From Sciurus carolinensis (taxonomy: Eukaryota > Chordata > Mammalia > Rodentia > Sciuridae): a stretch of 64,000 nucleotides of DNA. The stretch spans positions 133,865,035-133,929,034 of the forward strand of contig NC_062222.1 in assembly GCF_902686445.1 (NCBI RefSeq), written 5' to 3'. Positions 1-9,459 of the stretch are shown here, piece by piece. A program made the position numbers and the translations under genes. How positions within the stretch are numbered: the stretch's first letter is position 1; the number at the start of each line of letters is the position of its first letter. Below the pieces are notes generated by a model. It was not told the origin of the DNA. It worked only from the letters and a program-made list of their open reading frames with translations, and searched no databases.

Positions 1-335
1 CATCAGTGCAAGAGTGACCATGCCAGCAATGGTCCTCTGCTCTCAGGAAGTCTGGCTCTCCTCTCCAAGGGCTTTTATCACTGTGCCTCCTAGAGAATTC
101 TAGAACAGAACAGCATGTGCCTCATGGCAAGTATTCCTGAGGGGCAAGTGAACTGGGGCATTTCTACACCAAATCCTGTGTTCTTCATTTAAGACTGTGG
201 TCAAAGGGCAGAGGAATCATGGCAGTGTGAACTGAAGCCTTTGAGAGAAAACCCTGAGTCTGCAGCTGAGAATCTGTCAGAGCAGGAGGACCCAGGAGGA
301 GCACCAACAGCCTGTGCCCCAGGAGTCAGAAGCCT
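1..335. other. Unassigned, no feature seen
   Basis: No repeat family, long reading frame or simple repeat is recognisable. Base composition is ordinary for mammalian intergenic or intronic DNA. Confidence 0.5.
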
Positions 336-535
336 AAAGCTGGAACCAATTAAATCTGGACTCAAAGTCCTGGTTTTATCACAGATTGTATGAAGTCAAA
401 TTACTCTCATTTTCTAAACCTGGTTCTCCCTGAGAAAAAGAGATTAAAATAATACCTAATAATACCTTTTGGAATTGCTGTAAAGAGTAAACAAAGTAAT
501 AGAATTACTATCATGCCTAGTCCATTTAAAATAAT
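336..535 (+). repeat. MIR SINE fragment
   Basis: The order of segments follows the MIR core and 3' part: a 'tctggactcaaagtcctg' block, then 'tcattttctaaacctg', then 'gagattaaaataatacc', ending in a 'catgcctagtcca' block that resembles the shared MIR/L2 3' end. The copy is strongly diverged, as expected for this old tRNA-derived SINE. A short ATT/GCTGCT run follows at about 541-570. Confidence 0.6.
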
Positions 536-899
536 AGCCATCATTATTATTATTGCTGCTGTTGTTATTAAACCAGTATTAGAATAACACAACGGTCTAC
601 AGACATAAGTAACTAATGAATGTTTACTGAATCTAAGTTCATATATAATGATATTCTACACAGAAACTCCAAAAGGCATTAACTGAATTTTCCCTATTTG
701 TATTTTTCCACCTTACTCCCCAGAATGACAGGAAGTTACCAGTATTATTGAAAATAACATTTCAAATGTCAGGGACACATTTCAATATATGTTAACAGAG
801 TGACTTTGCTTTCTAGCACACCACAGAAAATAAACTAATTAGAAGAAGGAAAGAACATGAAAAGAAACACACTCTTCAAACAGGACATGAAAAGAGAGC
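536..899. other. Unassigned AT-rich stretch
   Basis: AT-rich sequence with a short (ATT)n run near 541-560. Nothing else is recognisable. Confidence 0.5.
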
Positions 900-1760
900 T
901 GTTCTTCAAATATTTATAGGGTTTTGGCCCTAGAGTTTTCCATGTTTTCATCTCAATTCGATCGCCTCAGGAAGGTGGGGAGGGCACAGGCTGCCATGCA
1001 GTGGGACGCGGCACCCCTGCAGAGGGACAAGGAGCAAGAGTGGCATCCCGCTGGGAGGGACTGCCCTGGTCATGGTCATCTCTGCCTCCTTTCTCCCGGG
1101 ATTGGAAGGTGAGAGGGAGGGATGAAGGAAGGCTTCCGGATTTGGAAGCCTTGAAGGTACAAGGATGTTGAGGAGTGAACAGGAGGCCCTGGGTGTCCCA
1201 CTCACTCCAGGTTCTTGCCTCAGAAGCCATGGAGTTTACCTGCAGAGGGAAGGTACTAGAAGGATGCAGGGAATGAACTTAGATTCAAGACTCAACTCAT
1301 CCAGGACTCTCTGGTCCCCATCACAAGGGTGCAGGTCCTTGGTCCCAGCAGGTTGGTGTCTTTCATGAGACTCAACTCCAGGGTCTTTGTGCTCTCAAGT
1401 GACAGTCCCAGGAGACAGGATGCAGGGGATCCAGAATGGAGCAGCTGGCTCTGCTCTAGCAGTAGTGAGGGGCAGAAGAGACCACAGAGAGGGAATCAGC
1501 CAAGCCCCTGGGACTTGGAGCTGGTGTGTGCTCTTCTGCACAGACCTCTTCTCCTGCAGGAGCCCCCAGAGAGTGGAGGAGGTCCGGGCTCGTGTGATTT
1601 CATCTGGGAAGTGTCTTTGACCGAGAGAGTTAAGAAGTGCAGGAGAGGGAGGGCCAAGAGAAGGGGCAGAGATGGTGACTGTCAGGAAGTTTGGTACAGG
1701 ATGCAGCCTTCAATGTGTTCCCTAAACCATCCAGACAACACTCCTAGATAGCGAAGCTGC
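900..1760. other. GC-richer patch with stacked short ORFs, unassigned
   Basis: This segment is clearly richer in G and C than its flanks, and short open frames occur on both strands (924-1112 and 1329-1751 on plus, 948-1205 on minus), which is what GC-rich non-coding DNA tends to give. A 5' splice-site-like AAG|GTGAGAG lies at 1106-1113 after the plus frame starting at 924, and a pyrimidine-rich acceptor-like site ending in AG lies at 1558-1559. Neither frame encodes a protein I recognise. An unannotated exon is possible but unsupported. Confidence 0.3.
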
Positions 1761-2004
1761 CACTCAGAAAGAAGAGAAAGATAGGAGAGCTAAACTGCAC
1801 TAAATAACTCAAATACATCAGAAATACAGGAGATGACTTTCACCTGTGCTGTGTTCTTGAGCCCTAATAGTGCCCTGCAGGGAAGGGGTTAATAGTGTCA
1901 TTCTATAAATGTCCTCTGGTTGAAGTGACCTTAGGGAAGGCTTATACCATTCTCATGATCCTTCCTTTTTATAATTCTTTTAATTGATTTATAATTTACT
2001 TACT

Positions 2005-2183
2005 GTGTTAGGCAATTTTCTATTACTATAACAAATACCTGAGGTAATCACCTTATAAAGAAGAAAGGTTAATTTAGACTCCACCTCTTAACATTTCTGT
2101 CACCTTCTAATAATGTCAAACTAGGGACTAAGATTTTAACATATAGGCCTTTGGGGGACATTTGGGATTCAAACTATAGCACA
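2005..2183 (-). repeat. MLT1-type MaLR LTR fragment
   Basis: Read on the minus strand this matches the MLT1A group. The plus strand shows the reverse of the LTR 3' end ('tattactataacaaatacc', 'cttataaagaagaaagg'), then 'ccacctcttaacatttc', then the reverse of the LTR 5' end ('attttaacatatagg', 'aaactatagcac'). The middle is deleted relative to the roughly 370-bp family length. Confidence 0.7.
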
Positions 2184-2194
2184 TATAATTTCAT

Positions 2195-3362
2195 GCACAG
2201 ATCTTAATGGTGAAGTTCAATAAGTTTTGGTAAATGTATTGCTTTAGAACATCAGCACTTCCCAATGTGTTTAGGATTGTTCTCACTCCAGGCACCTTCT
2301 TCAAGCTCCAGGTGCCTCCCTCATGCTTCTTCAAGCAGCCCTCTAGTAAACACTGTTCTGATTTCCTTGCGTTCACAGTAACATATGCATGCATTGTTTG
2401 CTTTTTCTGGGGCTGGCTTCTTTTGCTTGATATAACATTTTTTAGATTCATCTATGTTGTTACATAAATCAACCATTTATTTTTTATGGATGAGTAGTAA
2501 TTCACTGCATATTTTTATCTTTTACTAAATTTATTCATCTAATGCATAATTGACATTTGGGTTTTTTTCCAGTTTGGGTCCACTGAGAATAAAAGAACTA
2601 TGAATATTTGTATATTGAACATTTTGCAGACATATATCGACGTTACTCTAGGGTAAATATCTACAAGGGGAATTTCGGGATCATAGGCTATATGTGTATT
2701 TAGCTTTATAAAAAATTGCTAACCTTTTTATTTTAAAGCAGCTATAGTTCACATTCTCATCAGCAAAGCAAGAGAGTTCCATTTACTTTACAATCTCACC
2801 AGTGTTTGCCTTTATAAATTTTAGCCACTTTAGTGAATGTGAAATAGTTTCTTTCTTCAGTTTTAAATTGCATATTTCATGACAAATAATACTGAAGCCA
2901 TTTATATTACTTTTTACCATACTTATTAAAATTGGACTGCTATGTCTATTATTGGATTGTGTGAATTCTTTATATGTTTCAGATGTGAATGCTGCAAGCA
3001 TTGCTTTGGCTTGGTACTTGCTTTTTTTCACTTTCTTAATGGTATCTTTTCACCAGATCTTTAAAATTCTGATTAAGTCCATTTTTCATTTTAATTATGG
3101 TGAGTGATTTTTGTGTACTAAAAGTTTCTTATTCCCCCAAAGTGATGAACATAGTTTCTCATGATTTCTTCCCAAAGCCGTGATTTTAGTTTTACATGAT
3201 GAGCTGTGATCTTTGTACCAGATGTCATGGTTAGAATGAGATATGGGTTGAGGTTCATTTATTGATGTATACAGATAGCTAGTTTTTCTACGTTATTTCT
3301 TCAAAATCACATTCTGATCATTAATTTGTGTTGGTGCTTTTGTTGGAAATCAGTTCAACATC
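2195..3362 (-). repeat. L1M-type LINE fossil, 3' UTR to ORF2 end
   Basis: The plus strand reads as the reverse of an old L1. It starts in the 3' region ('ggctggcttcttttgctt', 'agattcatctatgttgtt', 'ttgggtttttttccagtttg') and reaches ORF2-derived sequence to the right ('gtaccagatgtcatgg', 'tgtgttggtgcttttgttgg'). The order is uninterrupted for about 1.1 kb. Many stops and indels show an ancient, dead copy. Confidence 0.75.
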
Positions 3363-3530
3363 TAAAAGAAACAGTTCATGATCATCTACATCATGCCAGG
3401 AACAGTTGGAAGCAACACTTTTTGCCTAAGAAGTAATGTCATCCAAAACTCTTGTAGAAAAAAAATACATATGCACATATATTTTAATATATATTATTTA
3501 TGTATATAACTTTTAACCCCCACACACATG

Positions 3531-4500
3531 TTACATTTAAAGAATTAAGATCAGAAAGACATAAGACTTATAACCAGCAATGCTGGCAACTAAGAGACAA
3601 TACAGAAACACCTTTGGAATGGCAGAGAAAATATTTTTGTCCCTAGATTTCTATACCCAGCCCTAATGTCAAATTAACGTGTAGGTAGACTAAAGACATT
3701 CTTGGACAAGATATAAAGAGCATTACTTCAGCTTAGTGGTAGAGTGCTTGCCTACTGTGTACCAAGCTCTGGGTTGGATCTCCAGCACTGAAAAATAAAT
3801 GCACTGAAGAATGTTACCTTCCTTTTCTCTCTCTCACAGGAAGCTCCTGGAGTATGTACCCACCAAAATGAGGAACTAAAATAAGATACAAAACAACATT
3901 ATGAAGCTGTGCCTTTAGATATAAAAACACAGAGCTTGCAAATAAATGACAGTGACAATCCTAGTTAAAGTGTTAAAAGGAATCCCAAGATTGATCTGTG
4001 TAACAGAATCAGGAACATTCATTGCAGAAGAGAGTGGATCAGAAGTTTCTAGGAGGGAAACTTCTAGAAAACTGACTATGAAAAGTTGTCATAACTTTGG
4101 GAAAATTGTATGGAAAATATTAGTGGCATCTATAAGTGCATAGATAATCTCAAACAACAACCTAGAAAATGTTGCACAGGAAAAAAAGTCATAGATTATT
4201 AAATGATCCAACCACCAATATATTGATTTGGCCTTGATAATTCTAATGCTAAATATTAAGCTAAAACAACACATATTTTTGTATTAGGAAGGAAACTGGA
4301 AACTGAACTGGTGGTAGGTTTAAGGGAAATGGACATAAAGGAAAGCCAGATGCTCATTTTCCATACTGAAGACAGGTTACAGAATGCTTACAATTGTGAA
4401 AACAATAATAAAAAGGAATTTTGGTATACAGACATGGACATAAACAAAGTTAGAAGTGGCTGTTCTTGGGAAGAATAAATGGAGTTGAAGTGGTCAGGGA
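3531..4500 (+). repeat. L1M/HAL1-type LINE 3' region, split by an ID SINE
   Basis: Diagnostic L1ME/HAL1-like blocks occur in the expected order: 'tagatttctatacccagc', 'agactaaagacattcttgg', 'caggaagctcctggagtatg', 'caccaaaatgaggaac', 'gatctgtgtaacagaatcag'. The element is interrupted at 3730-3801 by a younger ID SINE. The far 3' part to about 4500 is less certain. Confidence 0.7.
3730..3801 (+). repeat. ID-type SINE
   Basis: A tRNA-derived ID core is visible: 'cttagtggtagagtgcttgcc' (A box region), 'ctctgggttggatctcc' (B box region), 'agcactg', then a short A-rich tail. The copy sits inside an older L1M 3' region, so it is the younger of the two. No clear target-site duplication was found. 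Confidence 0.8.
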
Positions 4501-4944
4501 CAGTCTTTTCTACAATACCAGTGCTTTTAGAATAATTTTACTTTTTATATAAATGCATGCATGTCTGATAAAAATTTTTGAAAGAAAATCTCTTTTAGTT
4601 TTAGAAACTAAATTTATGAATCTAGATGACCCTGAGTTTAAAGGAAGATACCTCCATGAACTAGCAGTGTATCTCAAGGGTTCTATAGATCTCATTTCCT
4701 TTGTAAAATAAGGATAATTACGCTCATTTTGATGAACTCCGATTATCTCATCAGGAAGTTTCAGGCAGCAAGGGCTGTGATAGAGCATTTCTCAGTGATC
4801 ATCCAAATGGAAGCAAGGTGTCTCTTCTCAAGATGGAGAATATTTGTAGAGAGTCTTTAAATCTCACTCTCTAGCCTTTACACTCAAGAATTTGCATTCC
4901 CAATGAGGCTCAGCTGACTATGATGTCCGCCAGTTTGCTGAGCA
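4501..4944. other. Mostly unassigned, possible MIR scrap
   Basis: A short block near 4688-4730 ('ctcatttcctttgtaaaat' followed by 'aaggataattac') resembles the MIR centre in plus orientation. The rest is not recognisable. Confidence 0.35.
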
Positions 4945-5130
4945 GGGGCTGGGATCTCAGATGCATTTGATTTCAATCCCTGTCCTTGGGGGGAAATTCC
5001 CCCAAAATCACTTGGCCTCTGTTTTCAAACTTTTTGAATAGAGATTGATGATTTCTCCTGCATACAAAACCTTCAGCTCCAGGTCTGCATTTGGCAGGCA
5101 TTCAGTAAATGTGAGTTCCCTCTCCCTCCA
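4945..5130 (+). repeat. MIR SINE fragment
   Basis: Blocks in MIR order: 'cttggcctctgttttcaaac', 'gagattgatgatttctcc' and, at the end, 'ggcaggcattcagtaaatgt', the typical MIR/L2-like 3' end. Old and diverged. Confidence 0.6.
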
Positions 5131-5244
5131 TGAATCAGCTTCATCTCTGATATAAAATTGTCTTGGCACATTACTGAATCAGACAGTTAAAATAAAAAAC
5201 TCCAGACACTGCATTGGATCCAGCTTCAATTGTACAAACTACCA

Positions 5245-5520
5245 ACAGCTGGTTATTGAGCAACTGGTATGTGCCCGGCATTGCATTAGATGCTGTGAGG
5301 AAAATTAGCATCTTAGGAACAGAAGTTTATGCCATAAGAGGTCATCATGACAGAAGCACCCATGCAAAGACATTTCAAAAATCAGAGAAGTTCAAGATGG
5401 AAGATGCCTTAAAGTTTTCTGTTTAAACACGCCCATTACATAGAGTAAGAAACTGGGGATCTGGGAGAAAAAAGATTTTCCCAAGAGTGTACAGAGAGAA
5501 GCAGACTCACGAGGAACAAT
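5245..5520 (-). repeat. MIR/L2-type fragment
   Basis: The plus strand reads 'ttattgagcaactggtatgt' and 'gcccggcattgc', the reverse of the L2/MIR 3' end. It is followed after a gap by 'gtaagaaactggggatc' and 'ttttcccaagagtgtacag', the reverse of the MIR core. Whether this is one MIR with an insertion or two fragments cannot be told by eye. Confidence 0.55.
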
Positions 5521-5621
5521 TGGTAACACAGTTTCCTTTTGAATGGCACAATGATTTAGTGGATTTTTAAATTATCAGTTGAAACATTTATATTAATCAA
5601 ATATGTCATAGAAGGTCAATC

Positions 5622-5626
<5 letters not shown>

Positions 5627-5664
<38 letters not shown>
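5627..5664. repeat. (AT)n microsatellite
   Basis: An uninterrupted AT dinucleotide run of about 19 units. It ends about 23 bases upstream of the candidate exon at 5688. Confidence 0.95.
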
Positions 5665-5667
<3 letters not shown>

Positions 5668-5687
5668 CAAATCTCTTCTTTTTGCAG

Positions 5688-5778
5688 CAGAATTCAGAGG
5701 TTCCAAGTTATGGCCACTCAGAAACTCTATAGAACCTGGGGAAATCCAATGTTCCAAAAACCTGTCAATAAGACAAAG
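5688..5778 (+). other. Candidate exon, function unknown
   Basis: Seen directly: a pyrimidine-rich tract ('ctcttctttttgcag', 5673-5687) ends in AG, followed by 91 bases and then AAG|GTGAGT, a near-perfect 5' splice site at 5776-5784. The acceptor is a tandem GCAGCAG. Two of three frames are open. One holds an ATG at 5710 with G at +4 and stays open for 23 codons to the donor, ending in phase 0. The predicted peptide matches nothing I know, and no partner exon was identified. It may be an exon of an unrecognised coding or long non-coding transcript, or a pseudo-exon, which are common in mammalian introns. Confidence 0.3.
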
Positions 5779-6288
5779 GTGAGTTTGGTGCTTCCTGAGG
5801 TCAGGAGAATGGCATCTCTCAGAAGGTTTGGCGGTGTCTCAGGGTGGGGACTGTAAAGTCAGAACTGGTTGAGATGTGGAAGTTTGTTTTGTGATGGGCT
5901 GATAGATCTGGCTCCATGAGAATGTTATAGGCCAGACTCTAAGGGAAATGACTAAACAGACTCCATTTTGCTCTGAAACTCCATGTTATGTAGGAAATAA
6001 GCTTCTCCCATGGGAACACCCCACCTCTGTACCCATCATCAGTTACTTGGTGTGACATGTTTAATAATATACAATGGCAACTCCTATGTAGTAAAGAATT
6101 GCTCTCTTTTGATTCCTATTGCTCTTAAACAATGCACCATGTGAACAGTGATTGTGTGGATGTTAGTAACCATTCTTTAGTTTGTAAGGGTCATTTTGAC
6201 CCACTTCCCCCTCTGTCGATGATCTCATGAGGTTAATGTGTAAATTCAAATCATAGCAACAGACACTTACGATTAATGTAATTTTTGG

Positions 6289-6294
6289 TATAAG
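6289..6294 (+). promoter_or_regulatory. TATA-like box of the LTR
   Basis: TATAAG lies about 84-89 bases upstream of the AATAAA in the same LTR, the normal arrangement of U3 promoter and R-region poly(A) signal. Activity is inferred from position only. Confidence 0.5.
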
Positions 6295-6377
6295 AACCCC
6301 TACAACCCTATGGTCGGGGCTGTTCTCCCAATAGCCATTTTTGGGGGCATTGTGTGAGACAGTCAGTCGGCCAGCTT

Positions 6378-6383
6378 AATAAA
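6378..6383 (+). terminator. LTR poly(A) signal AATAAA
   Basis: A canonical AATAAA inside 'cagcttaataaagactctc', placed before the U5-like segment of the LTR. It could end transcripts crossing the locus on the plus strand. Confidence 0.55.
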
Positions 6384-6443
6384 GACTCTCAAATTTGGAT
6401 TCTCAGTGGTGATTGGTCTGTTCTTAAGTTGCGCCCCATAACA

Positions 6444-7019
6444 GTTTTAAGGGGAGAATTTCAGTGTCGAGACTTGATGAAGATTAAGTAGGAATCACAA
6501 TAAAACATGAATGGCAGACACAGCCAAGAAAGTGTTTGAGGATGAAGGACTCAGAGATTCAGCATGGAAACCATGTTGCTGCTTTCTCTTGAAGATACAT
6601 GACTTTGGAAGTAGTTTCCTCTAATGAACAGCCCAAGCAATTGCTCAGAGAAGTAAAGGGACATAACTAAGGAAGTAGAACAGTAAAACAAAATAAAGTA
6701 GATAATCAAGTGAGCTTTCTCTTCTCAGTGGTAGGGCTGAGTACAGGGGGAGACAGCTTTTGTTCTCAGACTCTTGGAGCAGAGCCAGAAAAACCACCCT
6801 GACTCATGCCTCTCTTATCAGTCCTCCTTGTCTCCAACACCCCAGGCCAGGGATCCGAGTTCTTTCCTCTATGAAAATTCCCAGGAGTTTTTGCCACCTG
6901 CCTGGGCATTTCACTTACATGTCTTCTCCATACTTGGTCAACCCCTCCACCCATAACCAGTGACGGATAAAAGCTCACTAGCCTGTTCCATCTAAGGTCT
7001 CTTCTCATGAATTGAAGGC
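6444..7019. other. Unassigned
   Basis: No repeat family recognised between the solo LTR and the next MLT1 fragment. Short frames on both strands at 6760-7062 are not convincing genes. Confidence 0.45.
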
Positions 7020-7318
7020 AACAACCATCTGAATGTATGCTCACATGGTCTCTCTTTTGCATGCAGAGGGGCAGAAGACAGGGAAAGGAGGAACAGAGAA
7101 GAAAGGAGGAGGAGGAGGGAGTGAGAGATCAAGGAGAGAGAGGAGAGCATGCAGGCAAGTTCTCTGGCGTCTCCTATGAGGGTACAGGTCACTTTGGAAC
7201 AGTTCTATTCTCATGACTACGTCTAACCCTAATCCTCTTCTGAAGGCCTCATCTCCAAATCCCATTGTGTACCAACATATGAACTTGGGGAGGGACATAA
7301 ACATTCCGTCCATAACAC
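7020..7318 (-). repeat. MLT1A-type MaLR LTR with purine-rich insert
   Basis: Reverse-strand MLT1 landmarks on plus: 'tgctcacatggtctctc', 'gttctattctcatgac', 'ctaaccctaatcctcttc', 'gaaggcctcatctccaaat', 'ccaacatatgaacttgggg', 'gggacataaacattccgtcc'. A roughly 80-bp almost pure GA tract (7069-7147) lies in the middle and is not part of the family consensus I know, so it has probably expanded in place. Confidence 0.75.
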
Positions 7319-7539
7319 AGTTCCAAAATAGCGGCTTCCCAGTTGAAGAACAAGATCTTCTCTTCCTTATCCTTTTTATTATTTTTCAACTTGCTGCTAA
7401 ACATGAGCCTGATGAGGTTGCCCTATCAAATGAATCACTCTATCTTGGGAATAAATTGAGATTAAATTTGTCACAAAACATTCAAAGACAATATGTAAAG
7501 TAAATTGTTTTATTTGACTATATCAAACTGAAATTAGAA

Positions 7540-7735
7540 AACTGTCTCCGCCACTTACTAACTTTAGAACCTTGAATAAATTATTTAACCTCATTCATCC
7601 TTAGTGTCTTTATTATTCTTATTTTTTAAATGAGGGTAGAAATGCTTATCTGATAAAGTCATTGTCAGGATTAGAGTAACCATATAATGTACTAGATATT
7701 TGGCATATAGTCCATTTATTCTCTTACCCTTTTCA
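7540..7735 (+). repeat. MIR SINE
   Basis: Clear MIR order: 'gccacttactaactttag', 'aaccttgaataaattattt', 'aacctcattcatcc', then 'taaatgagggtag' and 'gtcaggattagagtaacc', ending near 'tggcatatagtcc'. Roughly full length for a MIR. Confidence 0.75.
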
Positions 7736-7911
7736 CTTTCTTTGGTTGGACATCTGTCTTCTGAGTCATCATCTTCCAAAGATGATTATCGTTGTAGTTG
7801 CAATATAGGTTATATCACATATATCTCAAACAGAGAGATGAAGAAAAAAGGAAAGGAGGGAGGGGCAGAAAGAGGGATGAACAGAGGAAGAAGAAAGATC
7901 ACAAGTTCCCT
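7736..7911. other. Unassigned with purine-rich run
   Basis: A GA-rich stretch at about 7836-7897 with no gene content. It directly precedes a complete LTR. Confidence 0.5.
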
Positions 7912-8345
7912 GTGATGGTTTTGATAGGAGGTGTCCCCCAGTGAGCTCATGTGATTAGACAATGCAGGAATCTTCAGAGATGAAAAGATCAGATTATGAG
8001 AACTATAAACTAATCCACACATCAATCCATTTGATGGATTAATAACTTGAAAGGACTACTGGACAGGGTGATGGATGTGGAGTAGCTAGAGGAAGTAGGT
8101 CCCTGGGGATGACAGCTTGTACCGCTGGCTCCTTCCTCTCTCCCTTGGCTTCCTAGCTACCATAGGGTAAGTGGCTTTCCTCCACAGCTCCCTTCTGCCA
8201 TGCTGCCTCACTTCAACTTCGGCTCAGAGCAGTAGAGTCAGCCAATCATGGATAGAACCTCTGAAACCGTGAGCTCAAAATAAACTTTTCTCTCTTCTTC
8301 ATTGTTCTGGGAAGGTACTTTGGTCACAGCAACCAAACCTGACTA
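7912..8345 (+). repeat. Rodent-type MaLR (ERVL-MaLR) LTR, near full length
   Basis: Starts 'tgtgatggttttgatagg' and ends near 'caaacctgactagcata'. It carries typical MaLR 3' landmarks: 'aaaccgtgagctcaaaataa' (the exon-like end with a poly(A) signal variant) and 'ggtactttggtcacagcaac'. Length of about 430 bp suits rodent MaLR LTRs. No internal region is attached, so it is a solo LTR. Confidence 0.75.
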
Positions 8346-8445
8346 GCATAATTATTATCCCTGTTTTACAGATAAGAAAGAGACAAGGCAGTCATTTACC
8401 TAATATCCCACAAGGTGTTCTGGATGCCTACATATTATGTCTGTC
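8346..8445 (-). repeat. MIR SINE fragment
   Basis: Plus strand reads 'attattatccctgttttaca', then 'gataagaaagagacaagg', the reverse of the conserved MIR core. Only the core is preserved. Confidence 0.65.
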
Positions 8446-9089
8446 AATTCTAACAGCTGTCCAGAGATGGGGATTGCTGCCCCATCCTTGTGCTGAACAA
8501 ACAATGGGAAGATATTGGCACATTTAGCTCAAACTCACAGACCCAGCCTGTGAATCCTGGCTGCAAGTCCAAGCCCATTTTGCTTCTAAATTTCACACTG
8601 GGAAAATGTCCACGTACACTTGTAGGACTTTGTTTTCAAATTCACATTGTGTTACTCTGCTTCATTGCATGAAACAAAAGCAAACACTATTGAATACCAG
8701 GAAAATTAAGAACAGTCTTGTTGACTTCAAAAAGCAAAGGCGATATTTTATTTTTAATAATACTTATTCCCATGAGACAGAAAATGGTCACATTAAAGAC
8801 TGTCTCCTACGAGGCAGAGAAGGCAAACATTCATGCTTCTACTCACTCTGCCAAAATGTATTTCATCTCCCCTATGTGCCAAGAATCATGTTAGGTTTGG
8901 AATGGTAGTTTTTGGGTAACCATGGTGCTTTCTAAGCCTGCTTAGGTGGTGCTTGTGTCGAAGGGAGAGAAGGCAAGATGAACTGGGAACCCAGCCTGGG
9001 GAAATAACAAAGGTAATAATGCTAGCACCTCACTGCAGGTGTCTTCTGCCCAGTACTGAACCATGTCCTCCACGAGGTGTGTCTCACTT
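8446..9089. other. Mostly unassigned
   Basis: A block near 8868-8895 ('ccctatgtgccaagaatcatg') hints at an L2 3' end in reverse orientation. The plus frame at 8606-8908 (100 codons) has no recognisable protein content. Confidence 0.4.
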
Positions 9090-9215
9090 CCATCACAGTA
9101 CCGTGTGAGCACTGCTACCATTATAATAGGGTCACTCTTAGACATAAGAAAACTAGTGAAGAGAGTGGATAAGGAATTCACCCAATATCTCACTGTGCGT
9201 AAGTGATAGAAAAGT
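9090..9215 (-). repeat. MIR SINE fragment
   Basis: Reverse MIR order on plus: 'gctaccattataatagggtc', 'agacataagaaaactag', 'acccaatatctcactg', 'tgcgtaagtg'. Diverged but in the right order. Confidence 0.55.
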
Positions 9216-9459
9216 TGTTCAAAACCAACAATCTTCACCATGAAGCTCCCGTATGACCACACATGAGATGACCCAGCAATCCAAAGACTGGCCATGGGCA
9301 AGTTCCCTGTAAACTGAAAAATAGTTTGTAGCTGAGCTGGTCACCAGTGCCCATTCTGCAAGGGAGCACAGATGTCAACTGATGTTGAGGAAGATAATGG
9401 CAGTCTTCATAATAACCAAGACCCATTCACACGAATGAAGCTTAATATTAAAACAAGGA

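Larger units (their letters stand above)
5923..6443 (+). repeat. Solo ERV1-like LTR
   Basis: A 521-bp unit begins TGTTAT and ends ATAACA, giving the short terminal inverted repeat and TG...CA ends of a retroviral LTR. Internal layout fits U3-R-U5: a TATA-like box at 6289-6294, a poly(A) signal AATAAA at 6378-6383, then a roughly 60-bp U5-like end. The U3 block with 'aacagactccattttgctct' resembles gammaretrovirus-like (ERV1) LTRs. No gag, pol or env sequence is adjacent, so it reads as a solo LTR. I could not find a matching 4-6 bp target-site duplication, so it is old or its flanks have changed. Confidence 0.75.

Noticed and set aside
3730..3801. tRNA-like A and B boxes considered as a tRNA gene
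   Set aside because: The sequence is an ID SINE with an A-rich tail and cannot form a full cloverleaf.
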